Source: Claveliimonas ammoniilytica
GTDB lineage: Bacteria; Bacillota; Clostridia; Lachnospirales; Lachnospiraceae
Direction of reading: 5' to 3'
Length of the DNA stretch: 57,944 nt
Assembly (NCBI RefSeq): GCF_025567415.1
Contig: NZ_JAOQJV010000015.1
Location: 1-57,944, forward strand
Shown here one piece after another: positions 7,818 through 16,337 of the stretch. Position 1 is the stretch's first letter; every line of letters begins with the position of its first letter. Made by a program: the position numbers and the translations under genes. Below the pieces are notes generated by a model. It was not told the origin of the DNA and searched no databases. It worked only from the letters and a program-made list of their open reading frames with translations.

Positions 7818-8735
7818 ATGAAATATCTGATTATTGGTGCCGGAGGCACAGGAGGACCGTTAGGCTTTTATCTGACAAAAGCCGGAAAGGATGTGACGCT
7901 GATTGCACGAGGCGCGCACCTGAAGGCGTTAAGTGAACAGGGACTTACGATGGAACGCCTTTGGAATGGAACTAGAGAGACCATCCTGGTAAAAGCGGTG
8001 GATATGGAGCATTACGATGAGCAGCCGGATGTGATACTGGTGTGCGTAAAAGGATACTCTCTGGATGATACAGTACCATTTATCCGTAAGGTTATGAAGA
8101 AGAATACCATTGTGATTCCGATTTTGAATATCTATGGAACCGGTGGTAAGTTACAGAAGTTGCTGCCGGAGATTCTTGTAACAGATGGCTGTATCTATGT
8201 GGCAGCAGCGATCAAAGAGCCAGGTGTATTAGAACAGTACGGCAAGGTGCTGAGCCTTGTATTTGGTGTGCGGGATCAGTCAGAAACCCGTCCGGAACTG
8301 GAAGAGATCCGGGCAGATCTGGAATCCTGCGGTATCCGAACACTTCTTTCCCATCATATCCAGAGAGCAGCACTGGAGAAATTCTCCTATGTGTCACCGA
8401 TCGGTGCGGCTGGCTTATATTATAACGCAACGGCAGCAGATTTTATGAAAGAAGGAGCACCGAGGGAAAGCTTCAAAGAAATGATCCGCGAGATCGGAGC
8501 GTTGGCAGAAGCGATGGGTCATCCATTTCACAAGGATATGGTGACGAGAAATCTGGAGGTGTTATCCACACTGGCACCGGAAGCAACAACTTCCATGCAG
8601 AGGGATGTTATGGCAGGCAAGCCGTCGGAGATTGACGGTCTGGTGTATGAAGTGGTAAGACTCGGTAAGGAATATGATGTGCCGGTACCGGAATATGAAA
8701 AAGTCGCAGCAAAGCTTTCAAGAGAATTAAAATAG
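7818..8735 (+). CDS. 2-dehydropantoate 2-reductase (ApbA/PanE family)
   Basis: The N-terminal Rossmann fold starts at residue 1 with the dinucleotide loop GAGGTGGPLG. The C-terminal domain carries the family residues: a lysine in LEKFSYVSPIGAAGLYYNA, and TSMQRDVMAGKPSEIDG with the Ser/Asp and catalytic Glu. The length of 305 is normal. It would reduce ketopantoate to pantoate with NADPH in CoA synthesis, though many family members in gut Clostridia act on other 2-keto acids. GTG 7809 is an alternative start in frame; ATG 7818 is preferred for spacing to GGGATGTGA. The following BASS transporter is only 18 bp downstream. Confidence 0.8.
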   Translation: MKYLIIGAGGTGGPLGFYLTKAGKDVTLIARGAHLKALSEQGLTMERLWNGTRETILVKAVDMEHYDEQPDVILVCVKGYSLDDTVPFIRKVMKKNTIVIPILNIYGTGGKLQKLLPEILVTDGCIYVAAAIKEPGVLEQYGKVLSLVFGVRDQSETRPELEEIRADLESCGIRTLLSHHIQRAALEKFSYVSPIGAAGLYYNATAADFMKEGAPRESFKEMIREIGALAEAMGHPFHKDMVTRNLEVLSTLAPEATTSMQRDVMAGKPSEIDGLVYEVVRLGKEYDVPVPEYEKVAAKLSRELK

Positions 8736-8753
8736 CAGGAGGCAGATGACAGG

Positions 8754-9689
8754 ATGCTGGAACGGGGAAATAAATTTATAGAGAAATGGATGGCGTTTGT
8801 GACGCCGTTATGCATGCTGGTGGGCATCAGCTTCCCGGATGTGGCAGCACAGGGGCTTCCGTATGTGACGATGGTATTTGCGTTTATCACATTTACCGGA
8901 GCATTAAAATCCGAATTCAAAGACGTATTGCGGGTATTCCATGATCCGAAGCCGCTGCTCTGTATGCTGGTGATGATCCATGTGGTGATTCCGGCAGTAG
9001 CATGTGGTGCAGGACATCTGTTCTTCGGCTCTGACCCTTATGCGATCACAGGTATGGTACTGGAATTTTCCGTACCGACAGCGGTGGTAGGACTTATGTG
9101 GGTAACCATTTATAATGGTAATAATCCGTTGTCCCTGTCGTTGGTTGTGGTCGATACGATCCTGTCACCGTTTCTGATCCCGGTTACACTCCGGGTGTTG
9201 GTTGGCTCACAGGTGGAGATTGATGCGACGATGATGATGCGGCAGTTAATATTTATGGTGGCACTTCCGGCAATCGCGGCCATGGTGCTGAATCAGGTGA
9301 CACACGGTGCAGTGAAGAATACCTGGCCAAAGAAGCTGGCATTATTTTCTAAATTTGCGTTAATGTTTGTGGTAACATCCAATTCTTCAAAAGTAGCACC
9401 GTATGTATGGCATATGAATCTGGAAAGGGTGGCGATCGGTGCTGCAATTCTTGTGCTGGCTACAGGCAGTTATGCGTTGGGCTGGGGTGTGGCGAGAGTC
9501 CTTCACCAAGATAAAGAGACCACAATCTCTATGATCTACGGAACCGGAATGCGCAATATCAGCGCGGGAGCGGTTATTGCAGGCGCATGCTTTCCGGGGG
9601 CAGTCATGTACCCGGTAATGATCGGAACGCTGTTCCAGCAGGTGTTAGCGGCGTTCTATGGCAAGGTGCTGGTATCTAAGCTGGAATAA
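8754..9689 (+). CDS. Bile acid:Na+ symporter (BASS) family transporter
   Basis: 311 residues with about 9-10 hydrophobic helices and the SBF-family regions LEFSVPTAVVGLMWVTIYNGNNPLS and GTGMRNISAGAVIAGACFPG. AGGAGG at 8737-8742 precedes ATG 8754. Members of this superfamily carry bile acids, pyruvate and, in enteric bacteria (PanS), ketopantoate. Direct coupling to a ketopantoate-reductase-like gene makes a 2-keto-acid substrate attractive, but that is inference. It ends inside the bidirectional terminator. Confidence 0.8.
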   Translation: MLERGNKFIEKWMAFVTPLCMLVGISFPDVAAQGLPYVTMVFAFITFTGALKSEFKDVLRVFHDPKPLLCMLVMIHVVIPAVACGAGHLFFGSDPYAITGMVLEFSVPTAVVGLMWVTIYNGNNPLSLSLVVVDTILSPFLIPVTLRVLVGSQVEIDATMMMRQLIFMVALPAIAAMVLNQVTHGAVKNTWPKKLALFSKFALMFVVTSNSSKVAPYVWHMNLERVAIGAAILVLATGSYALGWGVARVLHQDKETTISMIYGTGMRNISAGAVIAGACFPGAVMYPVMIGTLFQQVLAAFYGKVLVSKLE

Positions 9690-9735
9690 AGACATTAAAA
9701 AAGATGCGCAGGAACGCATCTTTTTTATGTCTTTT
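9688..9735. terminator. Bidirectional terminator between convergent genes
   Basis: A long near-perfect palindrome: AAAAAAGATGCG and CGCATCTTTTTT around CAGGAA, extended by AAAGACAT and ATGTCTTT. The T-runs on both strands serve the BASS gene (+) and the SDR gene (-), and the arms overlap both stop codons. Confidence 0.9.
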
Positions 9736-10480
9736 ATACAGTTGTAAACAAGTCAATTACCTGTCCGGTCATAACGAACGGAGCATCTGCTAACAGATAG
9801 ACGATCGCTTTTGCTACGTCTTCTGCGTTGCCCATTGCTACACCGTCCTGACCAACGGAATGATTATATACGCGCTGTCCCGGTGTATCTACGATACCAG
9901 GCGCTACGGCGTTGCATTGGATGCCGTGTTCTTTGGTCTGGATCGCAGTTGTCTTAGTCATAGTAACGATACCTGCTTTTGCAACTGCATATGCACCCAT
10001 CTGAGAGGCGATTCGTCCCATACGGGAAGACACGCTTACAATCTTACCACTATGCTGTTTGATCATTTCCGGAACAACTTTGTTGATGCAAAGGAACGGA
10101 ATGCGTAGATTGGTCTTGATGATCTGATCCCACTGTTCCTCAGACCATTCCCAGATCTTGATTGCCTGGTGTTCAATATTGTTATAGATCTCTTTTGGAT
10201 ATCCACCGGCATTATTGACCAGAATATCGATTTTACCGTATTTTTCTATAACAGTATCGACCATAGACTGTACCTGTTCACCGTCTGTCAGATCTCTTGA
10301 GAGAGAAATGGCTGAGCCGCCGTTATCTTCGATCATCTTTACAGTTTCATCCAGATCTGTCTGCGTTCTGGCAACGGCTACAACAGTAGCCCCTTCAGCA
10401 GCGATAGCGAGAGCAGCTTCGCGTCCAATACCTTTACCTGCTCCTGTGACAATAGCAATTTTTCCACTTAATTTGTTCAT
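9734..10480 (-). CDS. Short-chain dehydrogenase/reductase (SDR)
   Basis: 248 residues with the classical SDR layout: cofactor loop TGAGKGIGREAA at the N-terminus, NNAG at about residue 89, and the catalytic Ser then YAVAK around residue 160. An AAAGGAGG ribosome binding site lies before the ATG. It is the third gene of a leftward operon after DAHP synthase and aroB, 36 bp behind aroB. It is most like generic 3-oxoacyl-ACP/glucose dehydrogenase-type SDRs. An aromatic-pathway substrate is possible from position but not shown. Confidence 0.8.
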   Translation of the reverse strand: MNKLSGKIAIVTGAGKGIGREAALAIAAEGATVVAVARTQTDLDETVKMIEDNGGSAISLSRDLTDGEQVQSMVDTVIEKYGKIDILVNNAGGYPKEIYNNIEHQAIKIWEWSEEQWDQIIKTNLRIPFLCINKVVPEMIKQHSGKIVSVSSRMGRIASQMGAYAVAKAGIVTMTKTTAIQTKEHGIQCNAVAPGIVDTPGQRVYNHSVGQDGVAMGNAEDVAKAIVYLLADAPFVMTGQVIDLFTTV

Positions 10481-10516
10481 GATAAATATGTCCTCCTTTA
10501 ATTTGCTCTGTTTTGT

Positions 10517-11575
10517 TTATATCATCCGCTTAGGCTCATCAAAGAATTGAAGAGAGGATGGCTCTGCATAACTGTTTCCAATATCGTGTAACAATACCAG
10601 ATTCAATGTTCCGTGCATATTCTTCTTATCTAAAGAAATGGCTTTGGTCAGACTGCCGAGCGGTAATCCGCATTTGTGTGGCAGTCGGTAAATATTCAAC
10701 ACGTTTAATATTCTTTCAGCAGTGCCGGCTTCTGTCAGTCCACGTTCTTCAGCAATGCGGGTGATCTGATACATACCGATGGCAACTGCTTCACCGTGAA
10801 TCTGCATCTGGTAATTGAAATGCTGTTCAATGGCGTGTGCAAGTGTATGTCCAAAGTTCAGCAGCATACGTCTGCCGGTGTCGAACTGATCTTCTTCTAC
10901 GATCTCGCGTTTGATGTCTACGCATCTGGTAATTACTTCCGGAAGCACCTTTTTCAGATCCTTAAAGGAAGTGTGGGATGCCAGTGTCTCAAAGAGTTCC
11001 GCATCCTCAATACAGCCATATTTGACGACTTCACCCATACCGTCGATGATGAAACGCTCACTCAGTGTGTCAAGGACTGTAGGATCGATCAGTACCAGGG
11101 ACGGCTGATAAAATGCACCGATCAGATTTTTGCCCTGTGGAAGATCGACAGCGACCTTACCGCCTACGGATGAATCGACCTGTGCTAACAGAGAAGTAGG
11201 AATCTGTACCAGCTTGATGCCACGCATATAGGTAGATGCTGCAAATCCTGCGAGGTCTCCGATGACGCCGCCACCCAGGGCAATGATCATGTCGGTTCTG
11301 GTAAAGTGAGCCTCGGCCATAGCTTCGTAGACCTGAGGCAGAGTCTGGAAGTCTTTGGTCTGTTCGCCGTGTGGCAGTACGATATGATAACATTCCCAAT
11401 CAGCAAGTCTGGCGGTCAAAGCCTCTCCGTAAATCGGATACACGATATCGTCAGAGATGATCATAATTTTGCGGCCACGAAAGGCTTCGTGGATATAAGT
11501 ATCCACCTGGCTCAGTATGTTGTTTTTAATATAGATCGGGTAGCTGTTGGCTCCCAGATTCACGGTTAATTTCAT
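10517..11575 (-). CDS. aroB: 3-dehydroquinate synthase
   Basis: 352 residues of normal family length. It shows the NAD-binding GGGVIGDLAGFAASTYMRG and IPTSLLAQVDSSVGGKVAVD with its active-site Asp/Lys, and the metal-binding His region NFGHTLAHAIE. It converts DAHP to 3-dehydroquinate, step two of the shikimate pathway. AAGGAG precedes the ATG, and it lies 13 bp after the DAHP synthase gene that makes its substrate. Confidence 0.95.
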   Translation of the reverse strand: MKLTVNLGANSYPIYIKNNILSQVDTYIHEAFRGRKIMIISDDIVYPIYGEALTARLADWECYHIVLPHGEQTKDFQTLPQVYEAMAEAHFTRTDMIIALGGGVIGDLAGFAASTYMRGIKLVQIPTSLLAQVDSSVGGKVAVDLPQGKNLIGAFYQPSLVLIDPTVLDTLSERFIIDGMGEVVKYGCIEDAELFETLASHTSFKDLKKVLPEVITRCVDIKREIVEEDQFDTGRRMLLNFGHTLAHAIEQHFNYQMQIHGEAVAIGMYQITRIAEERGLTEAGTAERILNVLNIYRLPHKCGLPLGSLTKAISLDKKNMHGTLNLVLLHDIGNSYAEPSSLQFFDEPKRMI

Positions 11576-11588
11576 GGGTTAATACTCC

Positions 11589-12602
11589 TTAAACTTCTTT
11601 TCCTACTACATGGGCAATCTGTGATACTTTCCTGACCAGATTGTCGAATTTCTCAGGCTTTAATGACTGGGCACCATCGCAGAGGGCAGCTTCCGGATTG
11701 TTGTGAACTTCAATCATAAGTCCGTCCGCTCCTGCTGCTACAGCAGCCATTGCCATAGAATCTACCAGCCACCATTTGCCGCCTGCATGACTCGGATCGA
11801 TGATGATCGGAAGATGAGTCAGCTTGCGGAGTACCGGGATGCACTGAAGATCCAGCGTGTTTCTTGTGTAGGTTTCAAATGTACGGATACCACGCTCGCA
11901 GAGAATGACATTTTCATTACCTGCTGCCATAATGTATTCAGCAGACATGATCCATTCTTCGTAAGTTGCATTAAGCCCTCTCTTCAGCAGGATCGGGCGA
12001 TCGATCTGTCCTAACTGTTTTAACAGATCAAAGTTCTGCATATTGCGGGCACCGATCTGAATCAGGTCAACCTTTTCGTTGAAAACATCCAGATACTGCG
12101 GAGACATTAATTCACTTACGATAGGAAGTCCAACCTCCTTTTTGACAGCTTCCAGAATCTCCAGGCCTTCCAGACCAAGTCCCTGGAATGAATATGGACT
12201 TGTACGAGGCTTGAATGCGCCGCCTCTTAACAGATTGGCGCCGGATGCCTTAGCAGTCTTTGCGATGCCAAGTACTTGTTCATAAGTCTCAACGGAACAA
12301 GGACCCGCGATCAGTCCAAGGTGATCACCGCCAATCTTAACGCCTGATACATCGATGATGGAATTCTCCGGATGGAATGCGCGGTTGGCGAGTTTATAAG
12401 GTTCCTGCACATGCATAACTCGTTCTACTGAAGGATCTACTTCAAAAAGTCTTGGATCTACCTTAGATGTGTCACCGACACAGCCGATGATGGTCATTTC
12501 GTTGCCGACTACCATGTGAGGTGTCAATCCTTTGTTCTTAACCAGTGATTCGACACGAGTGTTATCTTCGGCACTGGTATGTGGTTTTAATACTAAAATC
12601 AT
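11589..12602 (-). CDS. aroF: 3-deoxy-7-phosphoheptulonate (DAHP) synthase, type I-beta
   Basis: The start is taken as the ATG at 12600-12602, preceded by AGGGAGGA; a longer reading frame to 12701 has no ribosome binding site. The 337-residue product has an N-terminal ferredoxin-like (ACT-like) regulatory domain of about 70 residues. The TIM barrel follows with LIAGPCSVET, LRGGAFKPRTSPYSFQG, the metal/substrate motif IIDPSHAGGK, and EVHNNPE. It condenses phosphoenolpyruvate and erythrose 4-phosphate. The N-terminal domain of this subtype often confers feedback inhibition by an aromatic amino acid. Confidence 0.95.
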   Translation of the reverse strand: MILVLKPHTSAEDNTRVESLVKNKGLTPHMVVGNEMTIIGCVGDTSKVDPRLFEVDPSVERVMHVQEPYKLANRAFHPENSIIDVSGVKIGGDHLGLIAGPCSVETYEQVLGIAKTAKASGANLLRGGAFKPRTSPYSFQGLGLEGLEILEAVKKEVGLPIVSELMSPQYLDVFNEKVDLIQIGARNMQNFDLLKQLGQIDRPILLKRGLNATYEEWIMSAEYIMAAGNENVILCERGIRTFETYTRNTLDLQCIPVLRKLTHLPIIIDPSHAGGKWWLVDSMAMAAVAAGADGLMIEVHNNPEAALCDGAQSLKPEKFDNLVRKVSQIAHVVGKEV

Positions 12603-12682
12603 AATGTAAATCCTCCCTGACATTTGTTGTTTGATATGTGTGCAAGCACATTGCGTTTTATGACTTGTAACCCTGACATTCA

Positions 12683-12709
12683 CACTGTAAAATATTCGCA
12701 CTGTAAAAT
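12683..12709. repeat. Tandem direct repeat upstream of the DAHP synthase gene
   Basis: CACTGTAAAAT occurs at 12683-12693 and again at 12699-12709, a 16-bp period, in the 251-bp divergent gap between DAHP synthase (-) and pepT (+). It lies about 80-105 bp upstream of the DAHP synthase start and may be an operator. I saw no T-box or riboswitch motif in this gap. Confidence 0.4.
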
Positions 12710-12853
12710 TTTAGCTGTTTAAAGTGTGAAACTAATGGTATGATACAGCTGATTGAAGATGATGTCAATAGATTTTGCAAAAAATGTGTAGAAGATTGTA
12801 TACAAATGGGATAGAATAGAACGTAGATTGATGATTGAGAGGAGACAACAATA

Positions 12854-14071
12854 ATGAAAGCGTATGAAAGATTTTTGGAGTATGTTGCAGTATGGACAAC
12901 CAGCGATGAGAATAGTGATACAGTTCCTTCAGCAGCAAGAGAACTGGATCTGGCGAAGAAGCTGGTAGAAGAGATGAAAGGACTTGGCATCGAGGATGCG
13001 AGAGTGGATGACAAGGGCTATGTATATGGTTCTGTTCCTGCTACACCGGGATGTGAGGACAAAGCAGCTCTGGGACTGATCGCGCATATGGATACAGCGA
13101 TGGATGCGTCCGGTAAAGACATCAAGCCACAGCTTATCAAGAACTATGATGGCGGTGATGTGGTGCTTGGAACAAGCGGCAATGTATTATCCGCAGCAGA
13201 ATTCCCACATCTGGCGGGCCTGAAGGGACGAACTTTGATCACAACAGACGGAACGACACTTCTCGGTGCTGATGACAAGGCTGGTATTGCAGAAATCCTG
13301 ACAGCTGTAGATGAGATTATAAAGGAAGGACTTCCACACGGTAAGATCTGCATCGGATTCACACCGGATGAGGAGATCGGAAGAGGTTCGGATCATTTTG
13401 ATGTAGAAGGATTTGGAGCAGATTACGCTTATACATTGGATGGTGACGCAGAGGGCGAGATCCAGTATGAGAATTTTAATGCTTCTACAGGCTTTGTAAC
13501 ATGTCACGGTGTCAGTGTGCACACAGGATCTGCAAAGGATATTATGGTGAATTCACAGACGATTGCAACGGAATTCCACCAGATGCTTCCGGTAGATGAG
13601 CGTCCGGAGACGACCGAGGGATACGAAGGCTTCTATCATCTGAATGCAATGAGTGGTAATGTAACTACTACGAATATGAAGTATCTCATCCGTGATTTTG
13701 ATAAGGAGAATTTTGATAAGCGCGCAGAAAAGATGCAGGAGATTGCTGAAGTACTTAATCAGAAATATGGAGAAGGCAGCGTAGAAGTGAAGGTGACGGA
13801 GTCTTATCGTAATATGAGGGAAAAGATCGAACCGTGTATGGAGCTGGTAGATATGGCGCTTGCTGCGATTAAGAATGTGGGGCTGGAACCGGTCGTAGAA
13901 CCGATCCGTGGAGGCACAGACGGAGCAAGACTCAGCTTCATGGGACTTCCATGTCCGAATCTTGGAACGGGCGGTCACGCATTTCACGGTGTGTTCGAGC
14001 ATATTACGGTAGAGGGAATGGATCTCGGAGTTGAAATCGTGAAAGATATTGTAAGACAGATTGCAGAATAA
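12854..14071 (+). CDS. pepT: Peptidase T (tripeptide aminopeptidase, M20 family)
   Basis: 405 residues, the usual length. Zinc-binding motifs are ALGLIAHMDTA near residue 75, TTDGTTLLGADDKAG near residue 137, and FTPDEEIGRGSDHFD with the catalytic Glu-Glu. RGGTDGARLSFMGLPCPNLGTGGHAFHG comes near the end. It removes N-terminal residues from tripeptides in the cytoplasm. A peptide:proton symporter follows 136 bp downstream, suggesting joint use of imported peptides. Confidence 0.95.
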   Translation: MKAYERFLEYVAVWTTSDENSDTVPSAARELDLAKKLVEEMKGLGIEDARVDDKGYVYGSVPATPGCEDKAALGLIAHMDTAMDASGKDIKPQLIKNYDGGDVVLGTSGNVLSAAEFPHLAGLKGRTLITTDGTTLLGADDKAGIAEILTAVDEIIKEGLPHGKICIGFTPDEEIGRGSDHFDVEGFGADYAYTLDGDAEGEIQYENFNASTGFVTCHGVSVHTGSAKDIMVNSQTIATEFHQMLPVDERPETTEGYEGFYHLNAMSGNVTTTNMKYLIRDFDKENFDKRAEKMQEIAEVLNQKYGEGSVEVKVTESYRNMREKIEPCMELVDMALAAIKNVGLEPVVEPIRGGTDGARLSFMGLPCPNLGTGGHAFHGVFEHITVEGMDLGVEIVKDIVRQIAE

Positions 14072-14114
14072 ACGTTTAAAATACAGGGAAAATGTGGAGT
14101 TTATACTATTTTAA

Positions 14115-14178
14115 TTGAACCGCGTTCTAGAATGTGGTATAGTACGGATTGTCTGCTGTCACTTGGGGAAGTGACAGC
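14115..14178 (+). promoter_or_regulatory. Promoter and 5' leader hairpin of the peptide transporter
   Basis: TTGAAC (14115-14120), 17 bp, TATAGT (14138-14143) is a good housekeeping promoter. The predicted transcript begins close to a perfect 10-bp hairpin, GCTGTCACTT/AAGTGACAGC with a GGGG loop (14155-14178). The stem could protect the 5' end or act as an operator. Confidence 0.65.
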
Positions 14179-14207
14179 AATCATCAAAGTATAGAAGGAG
14201 AACAAAA

Positions 14208-15587
14208 ATGGGAGCAACAAAGACAAAAGAGAAACACCCAAAGGGCTTCTATGCGTGCTGTATCACGTTCATGTTTGAACGTCTGGCATTCTATGGGGCA
14301 AAGCCGTTGCTGCTCTTATTCCTGATTACTGCTGTGGCAGAAGGTGGTCTGGGAATTGAGAGGACAGACGCGGCGATCATGGCTGCGAATCTGACAGCGT
14401 ACACTTATATGGCACCGCTGATCGGAGGCGTGATTTCAGACAGATGGCTTGGGGCAAGATATGCCATCTCGCTTGGTTACATTATTATGGCATTAGGATA
14501 CATCGTAGGATGGCGGGCAGATAGTCCGGCTATGATTAATGCAATGATCATTCTGGTGTCTATCGGAACAGGTTTATTTAAAGGCAATCTGAACGCATTG
14601 ATCGGAAGACAGTATCATAACAAGGAATTATTGGATGCGGCATTTTCCATTCAGTATTCCTATGTAAATGTGGGAGCATTTGTGGGGTCATTGCTGACAG
14701 GCTTCTTGTATCTGCATGTGTTTAAAAAGGGAGATGTACTTGGATTCCGTCAGTGTTTCCTCATGGCAGCACTGTGGTGTATCGTAGGTCTGGTATGGTT
14801 TGTGCTGAATTGGGGCAATCTCCAGGGACAGGGCATTAAGCCATTCAAGTACCTGACGGATGAAAAAGGTGAGATCATCGGATCTACACATACTGCTGAT
14901 GAGGGCGCAGGCAAGAAAGAGCCATTATCAAAGAAAGAGAAGGAACGAATGGGAGCAATCATTCTGGTATCCGCACTGTCCGTTATCTTCTGGCTGTTCT
15001 ACTATCAGCAGGATCTGGCACTGGTAATTTACATGACAGACTATGTGAAGATGAGCCTTGGTTCATTTGAGATTGCACCGTCATGGATCACAACTACATG
15101 GAACGGACTTCTGTGTGTTGCTCTTGGTGGAATTATGGCTGCAATCTGGAAGAAGCTTGCAGAGCGTCCGCAGGGCGATATGAATATGTTCAAGAAAGTC
15201 GGTCTGGGATTTCTGTTTGTAGGACTGGCATTCGGTGTAATGGTATTATGCGAATTATTCCGTGGTGTTGGTGCAGATGCATCTGTTAAGGCAAGTGTAC
15301 TCTGGCCGATCCTGTTCTCTGCCGTAATTACCATCGGAGAGATGTGCTTCTCGCCACTGCGTAATGCATTCGTAAGTAAATATGCACCGAAGAAATACCT
15401 GTCACTGCTGATGGGAGTTATCGCAGTATCTACATTTGTGGCAAATAAACTGAGCCCATATGTACAGGCATTCATTGAGAAATTCGATGTATTCCCGGTA
15501 TTCGTTGGAATCTTCGTGATCATGATGGCGTTTACTGCATTGCTGTTTGCGGTGAATAAGCAGCTTAACAAATTAGTAGAAGATTAG
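14208..15587 (+). CDS. POT/PTR family proton-dependent oligopeptide transporter
   Basis: 459 residues with about 12-14 membrane helices. The N-terminal FERLAFYGAKPLLLLFL corresponds to the POT signature (FYERFSYYGM-type), followed by GGVISDRWLGARYAISLG and GLFKGNLNALIGRQY. An ATG with AGAAGGAG upstream fits. It imports di- and tripeptides with protons across the cell membrane. The neighbouring pepT would hydrolyse them. Confidence 0.88.
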   Translation: MGATKTKEKHPKGFYACCITFMFERLAFYGAKPLLLLFLITAVAEGGLGIERTDAAIMAANLTAYTYMAPLIGGVISDRWLGARYAISLGYIIMALGYIVGWRADSPAMINAMIILVSIGTGLFKGNLNALIGRQYHNKELLDAAFSIQYSYVNVGAFVGSLLTGFLYLHVFKKGDVLGFRQCFLMAALWCIVGLVWFVLNWGNLQGQGIKPFKYLTDEKGEIIGSTHTADEGAGKKEPLSKKEKERMGAIILVSALSVIFWLFYYQQDLALVIYMTDYVKMSLGSFEIAPSWITTTWNGLLCVALGGIMAAIWKKLAERPQGDMNMFKKVGLGFLFVGLAFGVMVLCELFRGVGADASVKASVLWPILFSAVITIGEMCFSPLRNAFVSKYAPKKYLSLLMGVIAVSTFVANKLSPYVQAFIEKFDVFPVFVGIFVIMMAFTALLFAVNKQLNKLVED

Positions 15588-15708
15588 ATATATGGCATAT
15601 AAAGGCATCGCGCACTGTGTACGCACAGTTGCGGGATGTCTTTTTCTGTGCTATCGTAGATGCAGTCAGTATATTGGAGAAGAAGATTTCAGGGAAAGGG
15701 TGTTTGGG

Positions 15709-16323
15709 ATGGAACTTAAGATACGTGCGGTCAGTGAAGCAGATGCAGAAGAACTGGTGGAGATATATCGGTATTATGTGGAACACACGGCGATCACTTA
15801 TGAGTGTCATGTGCCGTCCGTAGAGGAATTCAGAGAGCGAATTCGCCACACACTGGAAAAATATCCTTATCTGGCTGCAGAGCTGGACGGAAAGATCGTG
15901 GGCTATGTTTATGCCTCTCCGCTGAATACCAGGGAGTCTTATGATTGGTCGGTGGAGACGTCGATCTATGTGGCGGAGAATGCCCGTGGGCAGAGAATCG
16001 GAAGCTATCTCTATCAGGCACTGGAAAATACGCTGGATGCCATGCATGTTATTAATCTGAATGCGTGTATCGCCTGTCCGGAAGAACCGGATGAGTATCT
16101 TACCAATAATAGTGTAGAGTATCATGCACATCTCGGTTATCAGATGGTCGGAAAGTTCCATCAGTGTGCGTACAAATTCGGACGCTGGTATCATATGGTG
16201 TGGATGGAAAAAGCGATTGCGGAACATCCGGAGACTCCGGAGCCTGTAATCTGGTTCCCAGAGTTACAGGAACAATATAACAGGAAATGTGAAGAGATAT
16301 GGAAAAGGGCTGCGGAGGATTAA
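15709..16323 (+). CDS. GNAT family N-acetyltransferase (phosphinothricin acetyltransferase-like)
   Basis: Start ATG 15709 is chosen because the protein homology (LKIRAVSEADAEELVEIYRYYVEHTA) begins there; the frame is open upstream to 15592 but lacks a ribosome binding site. The 204-residue protein has the acetyl-CoA loop ENARGQRIGSYLYQALE and the PAT-like ending FHQCAYKFGRWYHMVWMEK. It acetylates an amine using acetyl-CoA; the substrate is unknown. The C-terminal ~25 residues extend past the usual domain. Confidence 0.82.
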   Translation: MELKIRAVSEADAEELVEIYRYYVEHTAITYECHVPSVEEFRERIRHTLEKYPYLAAELDGKIVGYVYASPLNTRESYDWSVETSIYVAENARGQRIGSYLYQALENTLDAMHVINLNACIACPEEPDEYLTNNSVEYHAHLGYQMVGKFHQCAYKFGRWYHMVWMEKAIAEHPETPEPVIWFPELQEQYNRKCEEIWKRAAED

Positions 16324-16337
16324 TCCGTCAGCCCTTT
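16304..16337. terminator. Bidirectional terminator between GNAT and histidine kinase genes
   Basis: AAAGGGCTG (16304-16312) pairs with CAGCCCTTT (16329-16337), extended inside by CGGA/TCCG. It overlaps the stop codons of both convergent genes. Confidence 0.75.

Noticed and set aside
12603..12853. T-box or tryptophan leader before DAHP synthase
   Set aside because: No T-box core motif, no specifier stem and no terminator/antiterminator pair seen.
14155..14178. Riboswitch in the peptide transporter leader
   Set aside because: A single perfect hairpin with a GGGG loop in a ~55-nt leader has no room for an aptamer.
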